Below, one piece after another: positions 1 to 9,678 of a stretch of DNA of 64,000 bases (position 1 is its first letter; every line of letters begins with the position of its first letter). The stretch is taken from assembly GCF_015529805.1 (NCBI RefSeq), contig NZ_CP064654.1, positions 62,001-126,000 on the forward strand, written 5' to 3'. The notes below the pieces were generated by a model. The model made no database searches. It had not been told where the DNA came from and worked only from the letters and a program-made list of their open reading frames with translations. The translations under genes and the position numbers were made by a program. The DNA is from Qipengyuania soli. GTDB taxonomy: Bacteria; Pseudomonadota; Alphaproteobacteria; Sphingomonadales; Sphingomonadaceae.

Positions 1-372
1 CACGCAGCCGGGGGCGATGTAGGCACCTTCGCGGGCGATCGCGCCGGGCACCACACGGAAACCCGCCGCGCGGAAACGGGCATCGTCCCATCCCGCGAAC
101 TTGCTCGGCACCTTGTCATATGCCGGATGGCCGGCACTGCCGCCTTCCATGACGCGATTGTCGTTGAGGCGGAAGGACAGGAGCACGGCCTTCTTGAGCC
201 ACTGGTTGACCTTCCAGCCTCCGTTGCCGTCGGGCTCGGCGACGCGGCCGGTGCCGCTGTCGAGCATGGCAAGCGCAGCATTCACCGCCGCGCGCACGTC
301 GGCGCTCTGAGGCGTGACGTTGGCGCGGTCATCCCACGCGGCTTCGATGGCTGCTTCGAGGTCGGCGCTCAT
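1..372 (-). CDS. dapD: 2,3,4,5-tetrahydropyridine-2,6-dicarboxylate N-succinyltransferase, N-terminal part (cut by window edge)
   Basis: DapD transfers succinyl from succinyl-CoA to tetrahydrodipicolinate in lysine/meso-diaminopimelate synthesis, in the cytoplasm as a trimer. The reading frame starts at the ATG at 372, reads to base 1 without a stop and gives the first 124 residues. I recognise family hallmarks: an early [10 protein letters not shown] segment, [20 protein letters not shown], then the [15 protein letters not shown] stretch and [16 protein letters not shown], which begins the left-handed beta-helix acyltransferase domain. The catalytic and CoA-binding part lies outside the window. 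It lies 48 bp downstream of the phosphotransferase gene on the same strand but is probably functionally unrelated to the catabolic genes upstream. Confidence 0.93.
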   Translation of the reverse strand, partial: MSADLEAAIEAAWDDRANVTPQSADVRAAVNAALAMLDSGTGRVAEPDGNGGWKVNQWLKKAVLLSFRLNDNRVMEGGSAGHPAYDKVPSKFAGWDDARFRAAGFRVVPGAIAREGAYIAPGCV

Positions 373-420
373 GCTGGTCTCCGTATGATATGCGGAGAAC
401 CCGTTAGCAGCGTGGCAGCG

Positions 421-1506
421 CTAGTCCATCCCTGCGGCGACGGCGAAGTCATACGCGCGGTCGACCAGCGGCGCGACGCGATCCGACATCGACTTGGCGT
501 GGGCGGACGAGGCCGTGCCGTCGATGACGCGCTTCTTGATGCCCTGCATGATGCCCGCGAGGCGGAAGAGGTTGTAGGCGAAGTACCAGTCCATCGGCGG
601 GACCGGGTAGCCGGTGCGAGCGACGTAACGCTCAACCGCCTCTTCCTGTGTCGGGATGCCCAGCGCCTTGAGGTCCAGCCCCTGCAACCCTGCGCGACCG
701 TCGGCGGGATTGTGCCAGTTGAGCATGAGGTAGCTGAAGTCCGCAATCGGATCGCCCAGCGTCGATAATTCCCAGTCGAGCACCGCGAGCACGCGGTTCT
801 CGGTCTTGTGGAAGATCATGTTGTCGAGACGGTAATCGCCATGGACGACAGAGCTTTCGTGCTGCGGCGGAATGGTCTCGGGCAACCATTCGATCATCCG
901 CTCCATCTTCGGCATGTGCTCGGTTTCGGACAGCTTGTACTGCTTGGTCCAGCGGCTGATCTGGCGCGCGCAATAGTCTGTCGGCTTGCCGAAGTCCGAA
1001 AGTCCGATCGCCTTGGGATCGGTGGTGTGGAGATCGGCGAAGGTATCGATCATCGAATTGTAGATTTCGCGCCGCTCTTCGGGCGTATTGTTCGGCAGCG
1101 AACCGTTCCACAAGGACCGCCCGTCGGCGAGGCCCATGACGAAGAACTTCGACCCGATGACCTCCGGGTCTTCGCACAGGCCATAGGTCTTGGGCACGGG
1201 GAAACCTGTCGGCCCGAGTGCATGCATGGCCTTGTATTCGCGTTCGACCGCATGGGCACTGGGCAACAGCTTGCCGAAGGGCTGGCGGCGCAGCACGTAT
1301 GACCTGCTCGGCGTGTCGATGCGATAGGTCGGGTTCGATTGCCCGCCCTTGAACTTCGAATAGCTGATCGGCCCTTCGTATCCTTCGACATTGGCCTCGA
1401 ACCACGCGGTCAGCGCGTCGAGGTCCATCTTGTCGGCGTCGGACACCTCGACGGTGCCGACCATTTCCTTGTCGAAATCGATCGGTGCTGCAGCCTGTTC
1501 CGCCAT
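421..1506 (-). CDS. phosphotransferase family protein (APH/ACAD10-type kinase-like)
   Basis: A 361-residue kinase-fold protein of the aminoglycoside-phosphotransferase superfamily. The Brenner-type catalytic loop HGDYRLDNMIFH and the downstream metal-binding VLDWELSTLGDP (DxE/D type) are both present near residues 225-255, so it is likely active. Family members next to acyl-CoA dehydrogenases, like the N-terminal half of human ACAD10/11, phosphorylate 4-hydroxyacyl-CoAs; that role here is inference from context. The ATG overlaps the stop of the alcohol dehydrogenase gene by one base (TGATG), so it is translationally coupled and belongs to the same minus-strand operon. Antibiotic resistance is unlikely given the neighbours. 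Confidence 0.88.
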   Translation of the reverse strand: MAEQAAAPIDFDKEMVGTVEVSDADKMDLDALTAWFEANVEGYEGPISYSKFKGGQSNPTYRIDTPSRSYVLRRQPFGKLLPSAHAVEREYKAMHALGPTGFPVPKTYGLCEDPEVIGSKFFVMGLADGRSLWNGSLPNNTPEERREIYNSMIDTFADLHTTDPKAIGLSDFGKPTDYCARQISRWTKQYKLSETEHMPKMERMIEWLPETIPPQHESSVVHGDYRLDNMIFHKTENRVLAVLDWELSTLGDPIADFSYLMLNWHNPADGRAGLQGLDLKALGIPTQEEAVERYVARTGYPVPPMDWYFAYNLFRLAGIMQGIKKRVIDGTASSAHAKSMSDRVAPLVDRAYDFAVAAGMD

Positions 1507-2594
1507 CAGTCGAACACCACCACGCTGCGAGCGGAGTGGCCCCCCTTCATCTTTTCGAAGCCTTCGTTGATCTTCTCGAGCGGGATGCGCTCGGCAATGA
1601 TCGTGTCGAGATCGAGCAGGCCGCGCATGTAGAAATCCACCAGGCGCGGCAGGTCAACGGGGAAGTGGTTCATCCCCATGATCGCGCCTTGCAGCTTCTT
1701 GCCCGACAGCAGGTCGAGCGCGCCGAGGCCGACCTTGCAGTCGAGCGGCATCATGCCGAGGATCGTCGCGGTCCCGCCGCGGCGCAGGATCTTGACCGCG
1801 AGGTCGGCAGAGGCCTGCCGACCCACAGCTTCGATCGCGTGATGCACGCCTCCACCCGAGATCTTCATCACCTGGTCGACGGCATCGTCGGCCATGGCAT
1901 CGACCGCATGGGTCGCGCCGAGGACCTGCGCAAGGTCGCGCTTTTCGGCAATCGGATCGATGGCGATGACCTTGCCCGCGCCCGCTATCTTGGCCGCATT
2001 GATCGCCGCGAGTCCTACGCCGCCGCAACCGACGACGGCGACGGTTTCGCCGGGGACGACCTTGCAGGCGTTGAAGATCGTACCCGCACCGGTGGTTACC
2101 GCGCACCCGATCACCGCAGCGCGGTCCAATGGCATGTCCTTGTCGATGGCGACGCAGGCATGTTCGTGGATCAGCATCTGTTCGCAGAATGCCGATAGGT
2201 TGAGCATCTGGCCGACCGGTCCGCTGCCGTCAGCACGCATGATGCGTGGCTTGGCGTCGGGCGCACGGCGAGTATCGGCCCCGAGACACAGCGCCATGCG
2301 GCCCGTGACGCAGAATTCGCAGTGGCCGCAGAAGGCGGAGAGGCAGGAGACGACGTGGTCGCCCGGCTTCACCGTCTTCACTTCGCTTCCTACCGCGCGG
2401 ACCACACCCGCCGCCTCGTGGCCCGGAATGGCCGGCAGCGGGTGCGGATAGGCACCCTCGATGAAATGCAGGTCCGAGTGGCACAGGCCACAGGCCTTGG
2501 TGTCGATCAGGACCTCGTGCGGGCCGGGATCGGCGAGTTCGACCTCGCCGATCGTCAGTCCGCCGACACTCTCGAGGATTGCCGCTTTTGCCAT
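1506..2594 (-). CDS. zinc-dependent alcohol dehydrogenase (MDR family)
   Basis: A 362-residue medium-chain dehydrogenase/reductase oxidising an alcohol or hydroxyacyl intermediate with NAD(P). Catalytic zinc ligands are visible in GLCHSDLHF and in the GHEAAGVV segment, the structural-zinc loop in CLSAFCGHCEFCVTGRMALC, and the nucleotide-binding glycine motif in AVVGCGGVGLAAI near residue 190. It resembles class III/NDMA-type ADHs in its HSDLH active-site segment. It sits between an acyl-CoA dehydrogenase and a phosphotransferase gene with one-base TGATG overlaps at both ends, so it is part of the minus-strand catabolic operon. The substrate cannot be read from sequence. Confidence 0.9.
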   Translation of the reverse strand: MAKAAILESVGGLTIGEVELADPGPHEVLIDTKACGLCHSDLHFIEGAYPHPLPAIPGHEAAGVVRAVGSEVKTVKPGDHVVSCLSAFCGHCEFCVTGRMALCLGADTRRAPDAKPRIMRADGSGPVGQMLNLSAFCEQMLIHEHACVAIDKDMPLDRAAVIGCAVTTGAGTIFNACKVVPGETVAVVGCGGVGLAAINAAKIAGAGKVIAIDPIAEKRDLAQVLGATHAVDAMADDAVDQVMKISGGGVHHAIEAVGRQASADLAVKILRRGGTATILGMMPLDCKVGLGALDLLSGKKLQGAIMGMNHFPVDLPRLVDFYMRGLLDLDTIIAERIPLEKINEGFEKMKGGHSARSVVVFD

Positions 2595-3931
2595 CAGCGC
2601 GCCACTCCCATGTCGCCCGAGGACAGGTTATCATTGCCCGAGGTCGGGGCCTTGCCGTCACGCAGCGCGTTGGCGGTGGGACCAGCTTCGGGCAGGTGCT
2701 TGGCGAATTCCATGCGCGCGATCGAGCGGGCGTGAACTTCGTCCGGGCCGTCGGCAAGGCGCAGGGTGCGCTGGTGGGCATAGGCACTGGCGAGACCGTA
2801 GTCCTCGCTCACGCCGCCGCCGCCATGCGCCTGGATCGCATCGTCGATGATCTTGAGCGCCATGTTCGGCGCCTGGACCTTGATCATGGCGATTTCCTGC
2901 TTGGCGTTCTTGTTACCGACCTTGTCCATCATGTCGGCCGCCTTGAGGCAGAGCAGGCGGGTCATGTCGATGTCGATACGGGCACGCGCGACGCGCTCCT
3001 CCCAGACCGAGTGCTTGTAGATCGGCTTGCCGAAAGCCTCGCGCTCCTGGAGCCGCTTGCACATCTTCGCAAGCGCCTCTTCTGCAACGCCGATGGTGCG
3101 CATGCAGTGATGGATGCGGCCCGGCCCGAGGCGGCCTTGCGCGATCTCGAAGCCGCGGCCTTCGCCCAACAGCATATTGGTGACGGGGACGCGGACGTCC
3201 TTCATTTCCACTTCCATGTGGCCGTGCGGCGCATCGTCATAGCCGAACACCGGCAGGTGACGCAGGATATTGACGCCCGGCGTGTTGTCGAGCGGCATGA
3301 GCAGCATCGACTGCGCGGCGTGGCGGCCGGCCGAGAAATCGGTCTTGCCCATGACGATCGCAACCTTGCAGCGCGGATCGCCGAGGCCCGAGGACCACCA
3401 CTTGCGACCGTTGATGACGTATTCGTCGCCGTCACGCTCGATCCGGGTTTCGATGTTGGTCGCATCGGACGAGGCGGTGAAGGGTTCGGTCATGAGGAAG
3501 GCAGAGCGGATCTCGCCATTCATGATCGGGGTCAGCCACTGGTCCTTCTGCTCGCGCGTGCCGTAGCGGTGGAACACTTCCATGTTGCCGGTGTCCGGCG
3601 CGGAGCAGTTGAACACTTCCGAGGCGAAGCCGACGCGGCCCATTTCCTCGGCGCAGAGCGCGTATTCGAGGTTGGTCAGGCCAGGGCCTTCGAACTCGTA
3701 TGTCTCGTCGACATGGTGGTGGCCGTCATTGCGCGGCGGCATGAAGAGGTTCCAGATACCCTCGGCCTTGGCCTTGGCCTTCAGCTCCTCAACCACCGGA
3801 ATGACCTTCCACCGGTCGCCCTCGGCGTCCTGCTTCTTGTAGGTCGGGACCGCGGGACGGACGTGAGCGTCGATGAAGTTCTTCACCCGGTCGCGCCAGT
3901 ATGCTTGCCGTTCTGTCGGTTCGAAATCCAT
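2594..3931 (-). CDS. acyl-CoA dehydrogenase family protein
   Basis: A 445-residue flavoprotein that would introduce an alpha-beta double bond into an acyl-CoA. I chose the ATG at 3931 because it is preceded by an AAGGA-type ribosome site and gives the family N-terminus [16 protein letters not shown]; the open frame extends upstream without similarity. Recognisable blocks are the FAD/substrate region [18 protein letters not shown] and the C-terminal helix region [16 protein letters not shown]. It is longer than mitochondrial-type ACADs (about 390), as in ACAD10/11-like enzymes. It is coupled to the alcohol dehydrogenase gene by TGATG and lies 88 bp after the transporter gene. Confidence 0.92.
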   Translation of the reverse strand: MDFEPTERQAYWRDRVKNFIDAHVRPAVPTYKKQDAEGDRWKVIPVVEELKAKAKAEGIWNLFMPPRNDGHHHVDETYEFEGPGLTNLEYALCAEEMGRVGFASEVFNCSAPDTGNMEVFHRYGTREQKDQWLTPIMNGEIRSAFLMTEPFTASSDATNIETRIERDGDEYVINGRKWWSSGLGDPRCKVAIVMGKTDFSAGRHAAQSMLLMPLDNTPGVNILRHLPVFGYDDAPHGHMEVEMKDVRVPVTNMLLGEGRGFEIAQGRLGPGRIHHCMRTIGVAEEALAKMCKRLQEREAFGKPIYKHSVWEERVARARIDIDMTRLLCLKAADMMDKVGNKNAKQEIAMIKVQAPNMALKIIDDAIQAHGGGGVSEDYGLASAYAHQRTLRLADGPDEVHARSIARMEFAKHLPEAGPTANALRDGKAPTSGNDNLSSGDMGVAR

Positions 3932-4019
3932 CGTCTCTATCCTTCTCTCTCGATTCCGTTGCTTAAGGAAACTGGCACGCCTGATTGGCCGCGCCAAGCC
4001 ATGATTCAATTGTTCCACC

Positions 4020-5489
4020 TCACGGGTGCATCCCTTCAGCGTCGAGGTCTGCCCTCGCAGCATCGCTCAGCACAGCCAGCCGCCGTTCGTGGCTCGCGCG
4101 GTCGATGGGGAAGCGACGCAGCACCATCAGACCGGTGAACCCGACTGCCGACAGCACCACAACGTAACCGAGCGCGAGGTTGGAAATGATGTCCTGTGCC
4201 ACCTCTCCCGGCGCGGCACCGATCGGGAAGGCGGCCCAGCTCAGGATCTGTCCGGCGAGGAAAATACCGGCACCGGTCGCGCATTTCTGCATGAAGAAAT
4301 AGCCGGCAAAGAACAGGCCTTCGCTGCGGCGCCCGGTTTCGGCCTGCGATGCCTCGACCACGTCGGCCATCATCGAACTCGACAGCACCATCAGTGTGAT
4401 CGCCGCTGTGTTGGCGAGGAAAATCATCGCGAACATGGCTGCAACCGAGGGCTTTCCGGGAAGGCCTGGGAAAATCCCGAAATAGTAGCTGAGGAACAGT
4501 CCGGCATTGAACGTGACCGAGGTGGCCCCTGCGATCAGGGCCGCCTCCCGCTTGCCAAGCCGTCTGGCGAGTGGCGGGATGATTACAAAGGCTGCCATCA
4601 TCGTCACGAACAGGAGCAACCCGTATGCGACCTTTTCGCCTTGCGTGAACTGCCACAGGAAGCCGAGGAAATAGTTGGTCAGCGAAAATGCGATGCCCTG
4701 GTTGGTAAAGGCGAAAAGGGCTGCAAAGACCAGCCACAGGAAGGCACGGTTGGACAGGGTCTTGCGCATCTCGGCGGCGATAGCGCGAAGGCCGCCCGCG
4801 TGACGCGGTTGCGGGGGAGAAGGATGCGCCACCCGCTTGTGCTGTCCCAGCGCAGACAAGAGCACTGCTCCTGCCATGAGTACCGCGCCGGAAAGCGCGT
4901 AGGCGTAATATCCGGCCGGATCGGTCTCTCCGCTGTCCTTGAAGAAGATGCCGTAGGCCATGATCAGGATCAGCAGTCCGCCTGCCCAGCCGAACAGGAA
5001 GCGATAGCGCATGAGGATGGTGCGCTCGTCGTAATCGGCGGTCAGTTCGGGCACGAGCGCGACGGAGGGCACTTCGCACATTGAAACCAGCGAGCGCACT
5101 ATGATCGCCCAGCCGATGAGCCAGCCGAGGACCAGCGTGTTGCTGCCTTCCGGCGGGCTCCACAGCATCATCCAGGCAAGCGCGAGAGGGATCGGCGCGC
5201 CGTAGAGCCAAGGCAAGCGGCGCCCCCAGCGCGTCTGGGTGCGGTCGGTCAGTTCCCCGATGACCGGGTCGACGAAAGCATCCGCAATCAGCGCGACCAT
5301 GATGGCGGTGCCGACCAGTCCCGCATCGATCCCCACCACCTGATTATAGAACAGCAGGAGGAAGGTGGCGAAGCCATTCTCCTTGATGCCGTAGGCGATC
5401 GATCCGAAGCCGTGAAATATCTTCAGCCGCGTCGGCAGACGCTCCGCCGGGGGCGGGGCAATCGTGTCGCTGGCGGCGGAAATTGCCAT
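4020..5489 (-). CDS. MFS transporter, glycoside-pentoside-hexuronide:cation symporter-like (MelB type)
   Basis: A 489-residue inner-membrane carrier with about 12 hydrophobic segments. The N-terminal [18 protein letters not shown] and the later [20 protein letters not shown] loop match the MelB/GPH subfamily of MFS symporters; sphingomonads have many such proteins with unknown cargo. The start at 5489 overlaps the SDR stop codon (TGATG) and gives [14 protein letters not shown]; the open frame extends 27 codons further upstream into the SDR gene. Position in a catabolic operon suggests uptake of the substrate degraded by the neighbouring enzymes, which need not be a sugar. Confidence 0.85.
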   Translation of the reverse strand: MAISAASDTIAPPPAERLPTRLKIFHGFGSIAYGIKENGFATFLLLFYNQVVGIDAGLVGTAIMVALIADAFVDPVIGELTDRTQTRWGRRLPWLYGAPIPLALAWMMLWSPPEGSNTLVLGWLIGWAIIVRSLVSMCEVPSVALVPELTADYDERTILMRYRFLFGWAGGLLILIMAYGIFFKDSGETDPAGYYAYALSGAVLMAGAVLLSALGQHKRVAHPSPPQPRHAGGLRAIAAEMRKTLSNRAFLWLVFAALFAFTNQGIAFSLTNYFLGFLWQFTQGEKVAYGLLLFVTMMAAFVIIPPLARRLGKREAALIAGATSVTFNAGLFLSYYFGIFPGLPGKPSVAAMFAMIFLANTAAITLMVLSSSMMADVVEASQAETGRRSEGLFFAGYFFMQKCATGAGIFLAGQILSWAAFPIGAAPGEVAQDIISNLALGYVVVLSAVGFTGLMVLRRFPIDRASHERRLAVLSDAARADLDAEGMHP

Positions 5490-6349
5490 CAGGCGTTCTG
5501 CTTGGCCGCTTGAGCCTGCTCGACCATGGCCTCCAGAGTGGAGAACATGCGCGGAGCCTCGGCATCCCAACTATGCCGGGGGCCGACCGTCAGGCCGCCA
5601 TCGACGATCATGGACTGCCCGGTGATGAAGCTCGCCGCGTCGCTGGCAAGAAACGCGACCGCGTTGGCGATATCGATCGGCTGGCCGCCGCGCGCCACTG
5701 GCTGCGCGTTGCTGGACAACTGGGCGATTGCCGCCTTTGCCATGTCCTTGATCTCGTCCGGCACTTCGAGGCTGGAGGTGAAGATGTTGGTGTTGATGAA
5801 GCCCGGCTGGACCGCGTTCACGCGGATGCCGTGCTTGGCGAGGTCCATCGCCGCGCACTTCGTCAGGTGGAGCACACCAGCCTTGGCAACGGCGTAAGCC
5901 GTCGGCGAATAGCCCGGGCCGACTGCGGCAACGCTCGACACGTTGACGATGCTCGTGCCCTTGCGATGCATCATGTGCGGCACGGCATAGCGGATGCCCA
6001 TCGCCACCGAGCGCAACAGCAGGTCCATCGTGCGGTCCCACTCGTCGGGTTCGATCTCGGAAATATCCGGCCGCGCGCCGCCCGCACCGGCATTGTTGAA
6101 GACGACATCGATACCGCCGGTTTCTGCAGCGGCGCGGTCCATCAGCGCCTTGATGCTTGCAGTGTCGCAGACATCGCACTCGACGAAACGGACATCGCCT
6201 TCGGTCCCGGCAGCCAGCTTTTCGCCACCAGCGACGTCGATATCGCTCGCAAAGACAATGGCACCTTCGCGTGCAAAAAGCGCAGCCGCAGCAGCCCCGA
6301 TGCCTGATGCCGCACCGGTGACGACAACCGTCTTGCCCGAGAATCGCAT
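5489..6349 (-). CDS. SDR family oxidoreductase
   Basis: A 286-residue classical short-chain dehydrogenase. It has the NAD(P) motif TGAASGIG near residues 11-18, the NNAG motif, a catalytic serine in [10 protein letters not shown], the YAVAK active-site YxxxK and the C-terminal [12 protein letters not shown]. An acidic residue after beta-2 (FASDIDV) favours NAD over NADP. It is the first gene of the minus-strand catabolic operon, divergent from the acyl-CoA dehydrogenase operon across a 177-bp promoter region. Exact substrate unknown; a hydroxyacyl or alcohol intermediate is likely from context. Confidence 0.9.
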   Translation of the reverse strand: MRFSGKTVVVTGAASGIGAAAAALFAREGAIVFASDIDVAGGEKLAAGTEGDVRFVECDVCDTASIKALMDRAAAETGGIDVVFNNAGAGGARPDISEIEPDEWDRTMDLLLRSVAMGIRYAVPHMMHRKGTSIVNVSSVAAVGPGYSPTAYAVAKAGVLHLTKCAAMDLAKHGIRVNAVQPGFINTNIFTSSLEVPDEIKDMAKAAIAQLSSNAQPVARGGQPIDIANAVAFLASDAASFITGQSMIVDGGLTVGPRHSWDAEAPRMFSTLEAMVEQAQAAKQNA

Positions 6350-6401
6350 GCCTACTCTCTCCCCGAATTTCTCGCGGCCAAGCTTAGGCGCGGAAGCTAT
6401 C

Positions 6402-6425
6402 GCGTCAACGAATTCTGCCTGACGC
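6402..6425. promoter_or_regulatory. spaced inverted repeat GCGTCA-N12-TGACGC
   Basis: Six-base perfect inverted arms separated by 12 bases, about 50 bp upstream of the SDR start, in the divergent intergenic region. It could be an operator for the minus-strand operon. No regulator gene is adjacent, so the cognate factor is unknown. Confidence 0.35.
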
Positions 6426-6477
6426 TACGGCAATGCGGGGCATCGCGACCGCCCTTGCGTGCGAGTGGCGAATCACC

Positions 6478-6493
6478 CTAACGTAAGCGTCAA
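6478..6493. promoter_or_regulatory. near-palindromic operator candidate upstream of acyl-CoA dehydrogenase operon
   Basis: The site reads TTGACGCTTACGTTAG on the minus strand. It resembles the ACGTnnACGT-type operators described for LiuR/TetR-like regulators of branched-chain and fatty acyl-CoA degradation. It lies 33 bp before the start codon of the first acyl-CoA dehydrogenase gene. The similarity is from memory and was not scored. Confidence 0.35.
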
Positions 6494-6526
6494 CATACCG
6501 AGCTTTTAGAAGAGAGGATTCGGCAC

Positions 6527-7714
6527 ATGTCCGACACGGATCTGGAAGGCTTCCGCGCGGAAACGCGCGCGTGGCTGGAAGCGAACTGCCCCCCCGAAAT
6601 GCGCGAGCCCGTTCGCGACGAAGACGATGTCTATTGGGGCGGCCGCAACGCGACTTTCAAGAACGACGCGCAGAAGGCCTGGTTCGAAGCCTGCCGCGAC
6701 AAGGGCTACACCGTGCCCGCATGGCCGAAGGAATACGGCGGTGCCGGGCTCTCGCCGGCACAGGCAAAGGTCCTGCGCGAAGAGATGGCGGCCATTGGTG
6801 CACGTCCGCCGCTGTCGAGCTTCGGCATCTGGATGCTCGGCCCGGCGTTGCTCCACTTCGGCACCGAGGGGCAGAAGCAGCGTTTCCTCAACGAAATCGC
6901 CCGGGGCGAAATCCGCTGGTGCCAGGGCTATTCCGAACCCGGCTCGGGTTCGGACCTCGTTTCCCTGCAGACCTATGGCGAGGACAAGGGCGACCACTGG
7001 GTCGTCAACGGCCAGAAGATCTGGACCTCCTATGCCGACAAGGCCGACTGGATCTTCTGCCTGGTCCGTACGGACAAGGAGAACAAGTACCAGGGCATCA
7101 CCTTCATGCTCTACGACATGGCCAGCCCGGGCGTGTCGACCAAGCCGATCCTGCTGATCAGCGGCAGCTCGCCCTTCTGCGAGACCTTCTTCGACGATGT
7201 GGAGGTGCCCAAGAGCTACGGCGAGGACGTTCCGGCCTATGTCGGTCAGGTCAACCGCGGCTGGGATGTCGCCAAGTACCTGCTCGGCCACGAACGCGAG
7301 ATGATCTCGGGCGCCGACGGCGGCGACCGGACCAGCGCGATCGGAGCTGCCATGCTGCGCCTGTCGGGCGAACTCGACCCGGTGCTGCGTGCCGAACTGG
7401 CCCAGTTCGATGTCGATGCGCTCGCCTATTCGGCGATGGGCGAGAAGTTCCTCGACGAAATCAAGGTCGGCAAGGCGCATCCTGCACAGCCGAACATGAT
7501 GAAATACGCCGGTACCGAGCTGAACAAGCGTCGCCACGAACTGATGATGGCCGCGGGTGGCACACGGGCGCTCGAATGGGATAGCGGCGAGACCGACGGC
7601 GGCAAGCCATCGCGCAACTGGCTGCGCACCAAGGCGAACAGCATCGAGGGCGGCACGTCCGAAGTCATGCTGAACGTCATTTCCAAGCGTATCCTCGACC
7701 TGCCGGGAGCCTGA
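6527..7714 (+). CDS. acyl-CoA dehydrogenase family protein, large subunit-like
   Basis: A 395-residue acyl-CoA dehydrogenase. Visible blocks are the FAD/substrate-binding motif GYSEPGSGSDLVSLQT near residue 140, VNGQKIWTSYADKADWIFCLVRT, and the C-terminal NSIEGGTSEVMLNVI, where the family ends with its nucleotide-binding region. A GAGAGGA ribosome site precedes the ATG. The second acyl-CoA dehydrogenase gene follows after 3 bp. Paired ACAD genes of this kind often form heterotetramers acting on steroid or other bulky acyl-CoAs; whether these two assemble together is inference. Confidence 0.92.
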   Translation: MSDTDLEGFRAETRAWLEANCPPEMREPVRDEDDVYWGGRNATFKNDAQKAWFEACRDKGYTVPAWPKEYGGAGLSPAQAKVLREEMAAIGARPPLSSFGIWMLGPALLHFGTEGQKQRFLNEIARGEIRWCQGYSEPGSGSDLVSLQTYGEDKGDHWVVNGQKIWTSYADKADWIFCLVRTDKENKYQGITFMLYDMASPGVSTKPILLISGSSPFCETFFDDVEVPKSYGEDVPAYVGQVNRGWDVAKYLLGHEREMISGADGGDRTSAIGAAMLRLSGELDPVLRAELAQFDVDALAYSAMGEKFLDEIKVGKAHPAQPNMMKYAGTELNKRRHELMMAAGGTRALEWDSGETDGGKPSRNWLRTKANSIEGGTSEVMLNVISKRILDLPGA

Positions 7715-7717
7715 TCG

Positions 7718-8857
7718 ATGCCTCTGTATTACGACGACGACCAGACCATGCTGGCCGAAACCGCCAGCCAGTTCATGGCCGAGGAAGGTTCGATCAAGAA
7801 CCAGCTGCGCCACTGGCGCGACCGCAACTGCAAGGACGGCTTCGGCCACGGACTGTGGAAGCAGTTCGCCGAGATGGGCTTCACCGGCATGCTGGTGGGC
7901 GAGGACGACGGCGGACTGGGAATGGGCCAGGTCGAGGCGAACATCGTGCTCGAGGAAATCGGGCGCAACCTGACACCCTCACCGTTCCTGTCGTCTTCCG
8001 TGCTGGCCGCCACCGCGCTCAAGCACGGCAGCAATGACGTGAAGGGCCGCTGGCTTCCCGACCTCGTTTCGGGCGACAAGGTCTATGCCGTCGCTATCGA
8101 CGAAGGCATCAAGCACCGTCCCGAACGCATTGCCTGCCGCGCCGAGAAATCGGGCAACGGGTTCCGCCTGTCGGGCAAGAAGGACTTCGTGGTCTACGGC
8201 GCGTCGAGCGAAATGATCGTCGTCGCGGCACGCACGTCCGGCAGTGATGCCGACAAGGACGGGGTCACCCTGTTTGCCGTGCCGCAGGATGCTGCCGGCA
8301 TGAGCCATGACAGCGTCCGACTGGTTGATGCCTCGATGGCCAGCCATGTGACCTTCGACAATGTCGAACTCGACGGCGATGCCGTGATCGGCGAGGTCGA
8401 TGGCGGTCGCGATGTGCTCAATGCGATGCTCATTTCCGGTCGGGTGGGCTCGGCTGCCGAGGGTGTCGGCGTCGCTCGCGGGGCGATGGATATGACCGTC
8501 GACTACATCAAGCAGCGTAAGCAGTTCGGCAAGGTGATTGGCGAGTTCCAGGCCCTCCAGCACCGCGCATCGCACCTCTATTCCGAAGTCGAGATCGCCC
8601 GCGCCGTGACCATCAAGGCCGCCCAGTTGTTCGACGCCGGAAGCGAGAAGGCCGACCTCATGGCCAGTGTCGCCAAGGCCAAGGTTGCCAAGGTCGCCGG
8701 GCTGGCGGTGCGCGAAGGCGTCCAGATGCACGGCGGTATCGGCATGACCGATGAATACGACATCGGCCTCTACATGAAGCGCGAACGTGCCCTGCAGGAG
8801 TTCCTGGGTGACCAGTACTACCACGCAGGCCGCGTGGCCGAGATGAGCGGATACTGA
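7718..8857 (+). CDS. acyl-CoA dehydrogenase family protein, partner subunit-like
   Basis: A 379-residue second ACAD, clearly diverged from its upstream neighbour. The conserved blocks are VDYIKQRKQFGKVIGEFQAL (residues about 260-280) and VQMHGGIGMTDEYDIGLYMK. The mid-domain is weaker at the usual FAD/substrate motif, where SGKKDFVVYGASSEMIVVAA replaces the common SGSD-containing block. This pattern is typical of the FadE-type partner subunits of heteromeric ACADs. It is co-transcribed with the preceding gene (3-bp gap) and followed 14 bp later by an SDR gene. Confidence 0.9.
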   Translation: MPLYYDDDQTMLAETASQFMAEEGSIKNQLRHWRDRNCKDGFGHGLWKQFAEMGFTGMLVGEDDGGLGMGQVEANIVLEEIGRNLTPSPFLSSSVLAATALKHGSNDVKGRWLPDLVSGDKVYAVAIDEGIKHRPERIACRAEKSGNGFRLSGKKDFVVYGASSEMIVVAARTSGSDADKDGVTLFAVPQDAAGMSHDSVRLVDASMASHVTFDNVELDGDAVIGEVDGGRDVLNAMLISGRVGSAAEGVGVARGAMDMTVDYIKQRKQFGKVIGEFQALQHRASHLYSEVEIARAVTIKAAQLFDAGSEKADLMASVAKAKVAKVAGLAVREGVQMHGGIGMTDEYDIGLYMKRERALQEFLGDQYYHAGRVAEMSGY

Positions 8858-8871
8858 GCGGGAGAAAACTG

Positions 8872-9666
8872 ATGAACCTTGAAGACCTGTTCAGCCTCAA
8901 GGGGCGCGTCGCCCTCGTGACCGGGGGCAGCCGCGGCATCGGCAAGATGATCGTCGAAGGCTTCCTCGCTGCCGGCATCGACCGCGTCTACATCACCGCG
9001 CGCAAGATCCATGAGATCGAGGAAACCTGCGACGAGCTGGGTGAGAAAGTCATCGGCATCCAGGGCGACATCTCGACCATCGCCGGGATCGAGGCGCTGG
9101 TGGAGGAAATCTCGGCACGCGAAGACAAGCTCGACATCCTCGTCAACAATGCGGGCGCCGCATGGGGCGTCGATTACGAGGAGTTCCCGGAAGCCGGGTG
9201 GGACAAGGTCATGGACCTCAACGTCAAGACGCCGTTTTTCCTGACCCAGAAACTCCACGGCTTGCTGACTGCCGCTGCCTCGCCCGAACGGCCGGGCAAG
9301 GTGATCAACATTACCTCGATCGACGGCCAGCGGGTCAATCCGTGGGAGACTTACAGCTACCAGGCATCGAAGGCGGCGCTGATCCACCTGACACGGCGCA
9401 TGGCTGCACGTCTGGTCAAGGACCACATCTACGTCACCAGCCTTGCACCCGGGGCCTTCCCGTCGAGCATGAACCGCGCGGCGCGGGATCACGAGGCGGA
9501 AAGCGCCGCAGGCATCCCAAACAAGCGCGTCGGCGACAAGTACGACATGGGCGGCACTGCCGTTTATCTCGCCAGCCGTGCGGGAGACTACACGATCGGC
9601 GAGACTCTCACCGTCGACGGCGGCATCGTCAACGCCCTGCTGCCGAGCCACTTCGCCCAACCCTGA
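8872..9666 (+). CDS. SDR family oxidoreductase (RhlG/FabG-like)
   Basis: A 264-residue short-chain dehydrogenase. It shows VTGGSRGIGKM at residues about 15-25, NNAGAAWG, a catalytic serine in NITSIDGQRVN and YQASK as YxxxK. A basic residue in YITARKIHE after beta-2 suggests NADP(H). The length and the long insert between the NNAG and serine motifs resemble RhlG-type beta-ketoacyl reductases. A GGGAGAAAACTG ribosome site precedes the ATG. Third gene of the plus-strand catabolic operon. Confidence 0.9.
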   Translation: MNLEDLFSLKGRVALVTGGSRGIGKMIVEGFLAAGIDRVYITARKIHEIEETCDELGEKVIGIQGDISTIAGIEALVEEISAREDKLDILVNNAGAAWGVDYEEFPEAGWDKVMDLNVKTPFFLTQKLHGLLTAAASPERPGKVINITSIDGQRVNPWETYSYQASKAALIHLTRRMAARLVKDHIYVTSLAPGAFPSSMNRAARDHEAESAAGIPNKRVGDKYDMGGTAVYLASRAGDYTIGETLTVDGGIVNALLPSHFAQP

Positions 9667-9678
9667 TGGAGTAACGCC

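Noticed and set aside
421..1506. Aminoglycoside resistance gene
   Set aside because: The kinase fold is shared, but the gene sits in an acyl-CoA catabolic operon and resembles ACAD10-type kinases.
2579..4138. 519-codon plus-strand ORF
   Set aside because: Antisense shadow of the acyl-CoA dehydrogenase gene in GC-rich DNA; no recognisable domain and it runs through the intergenic region.
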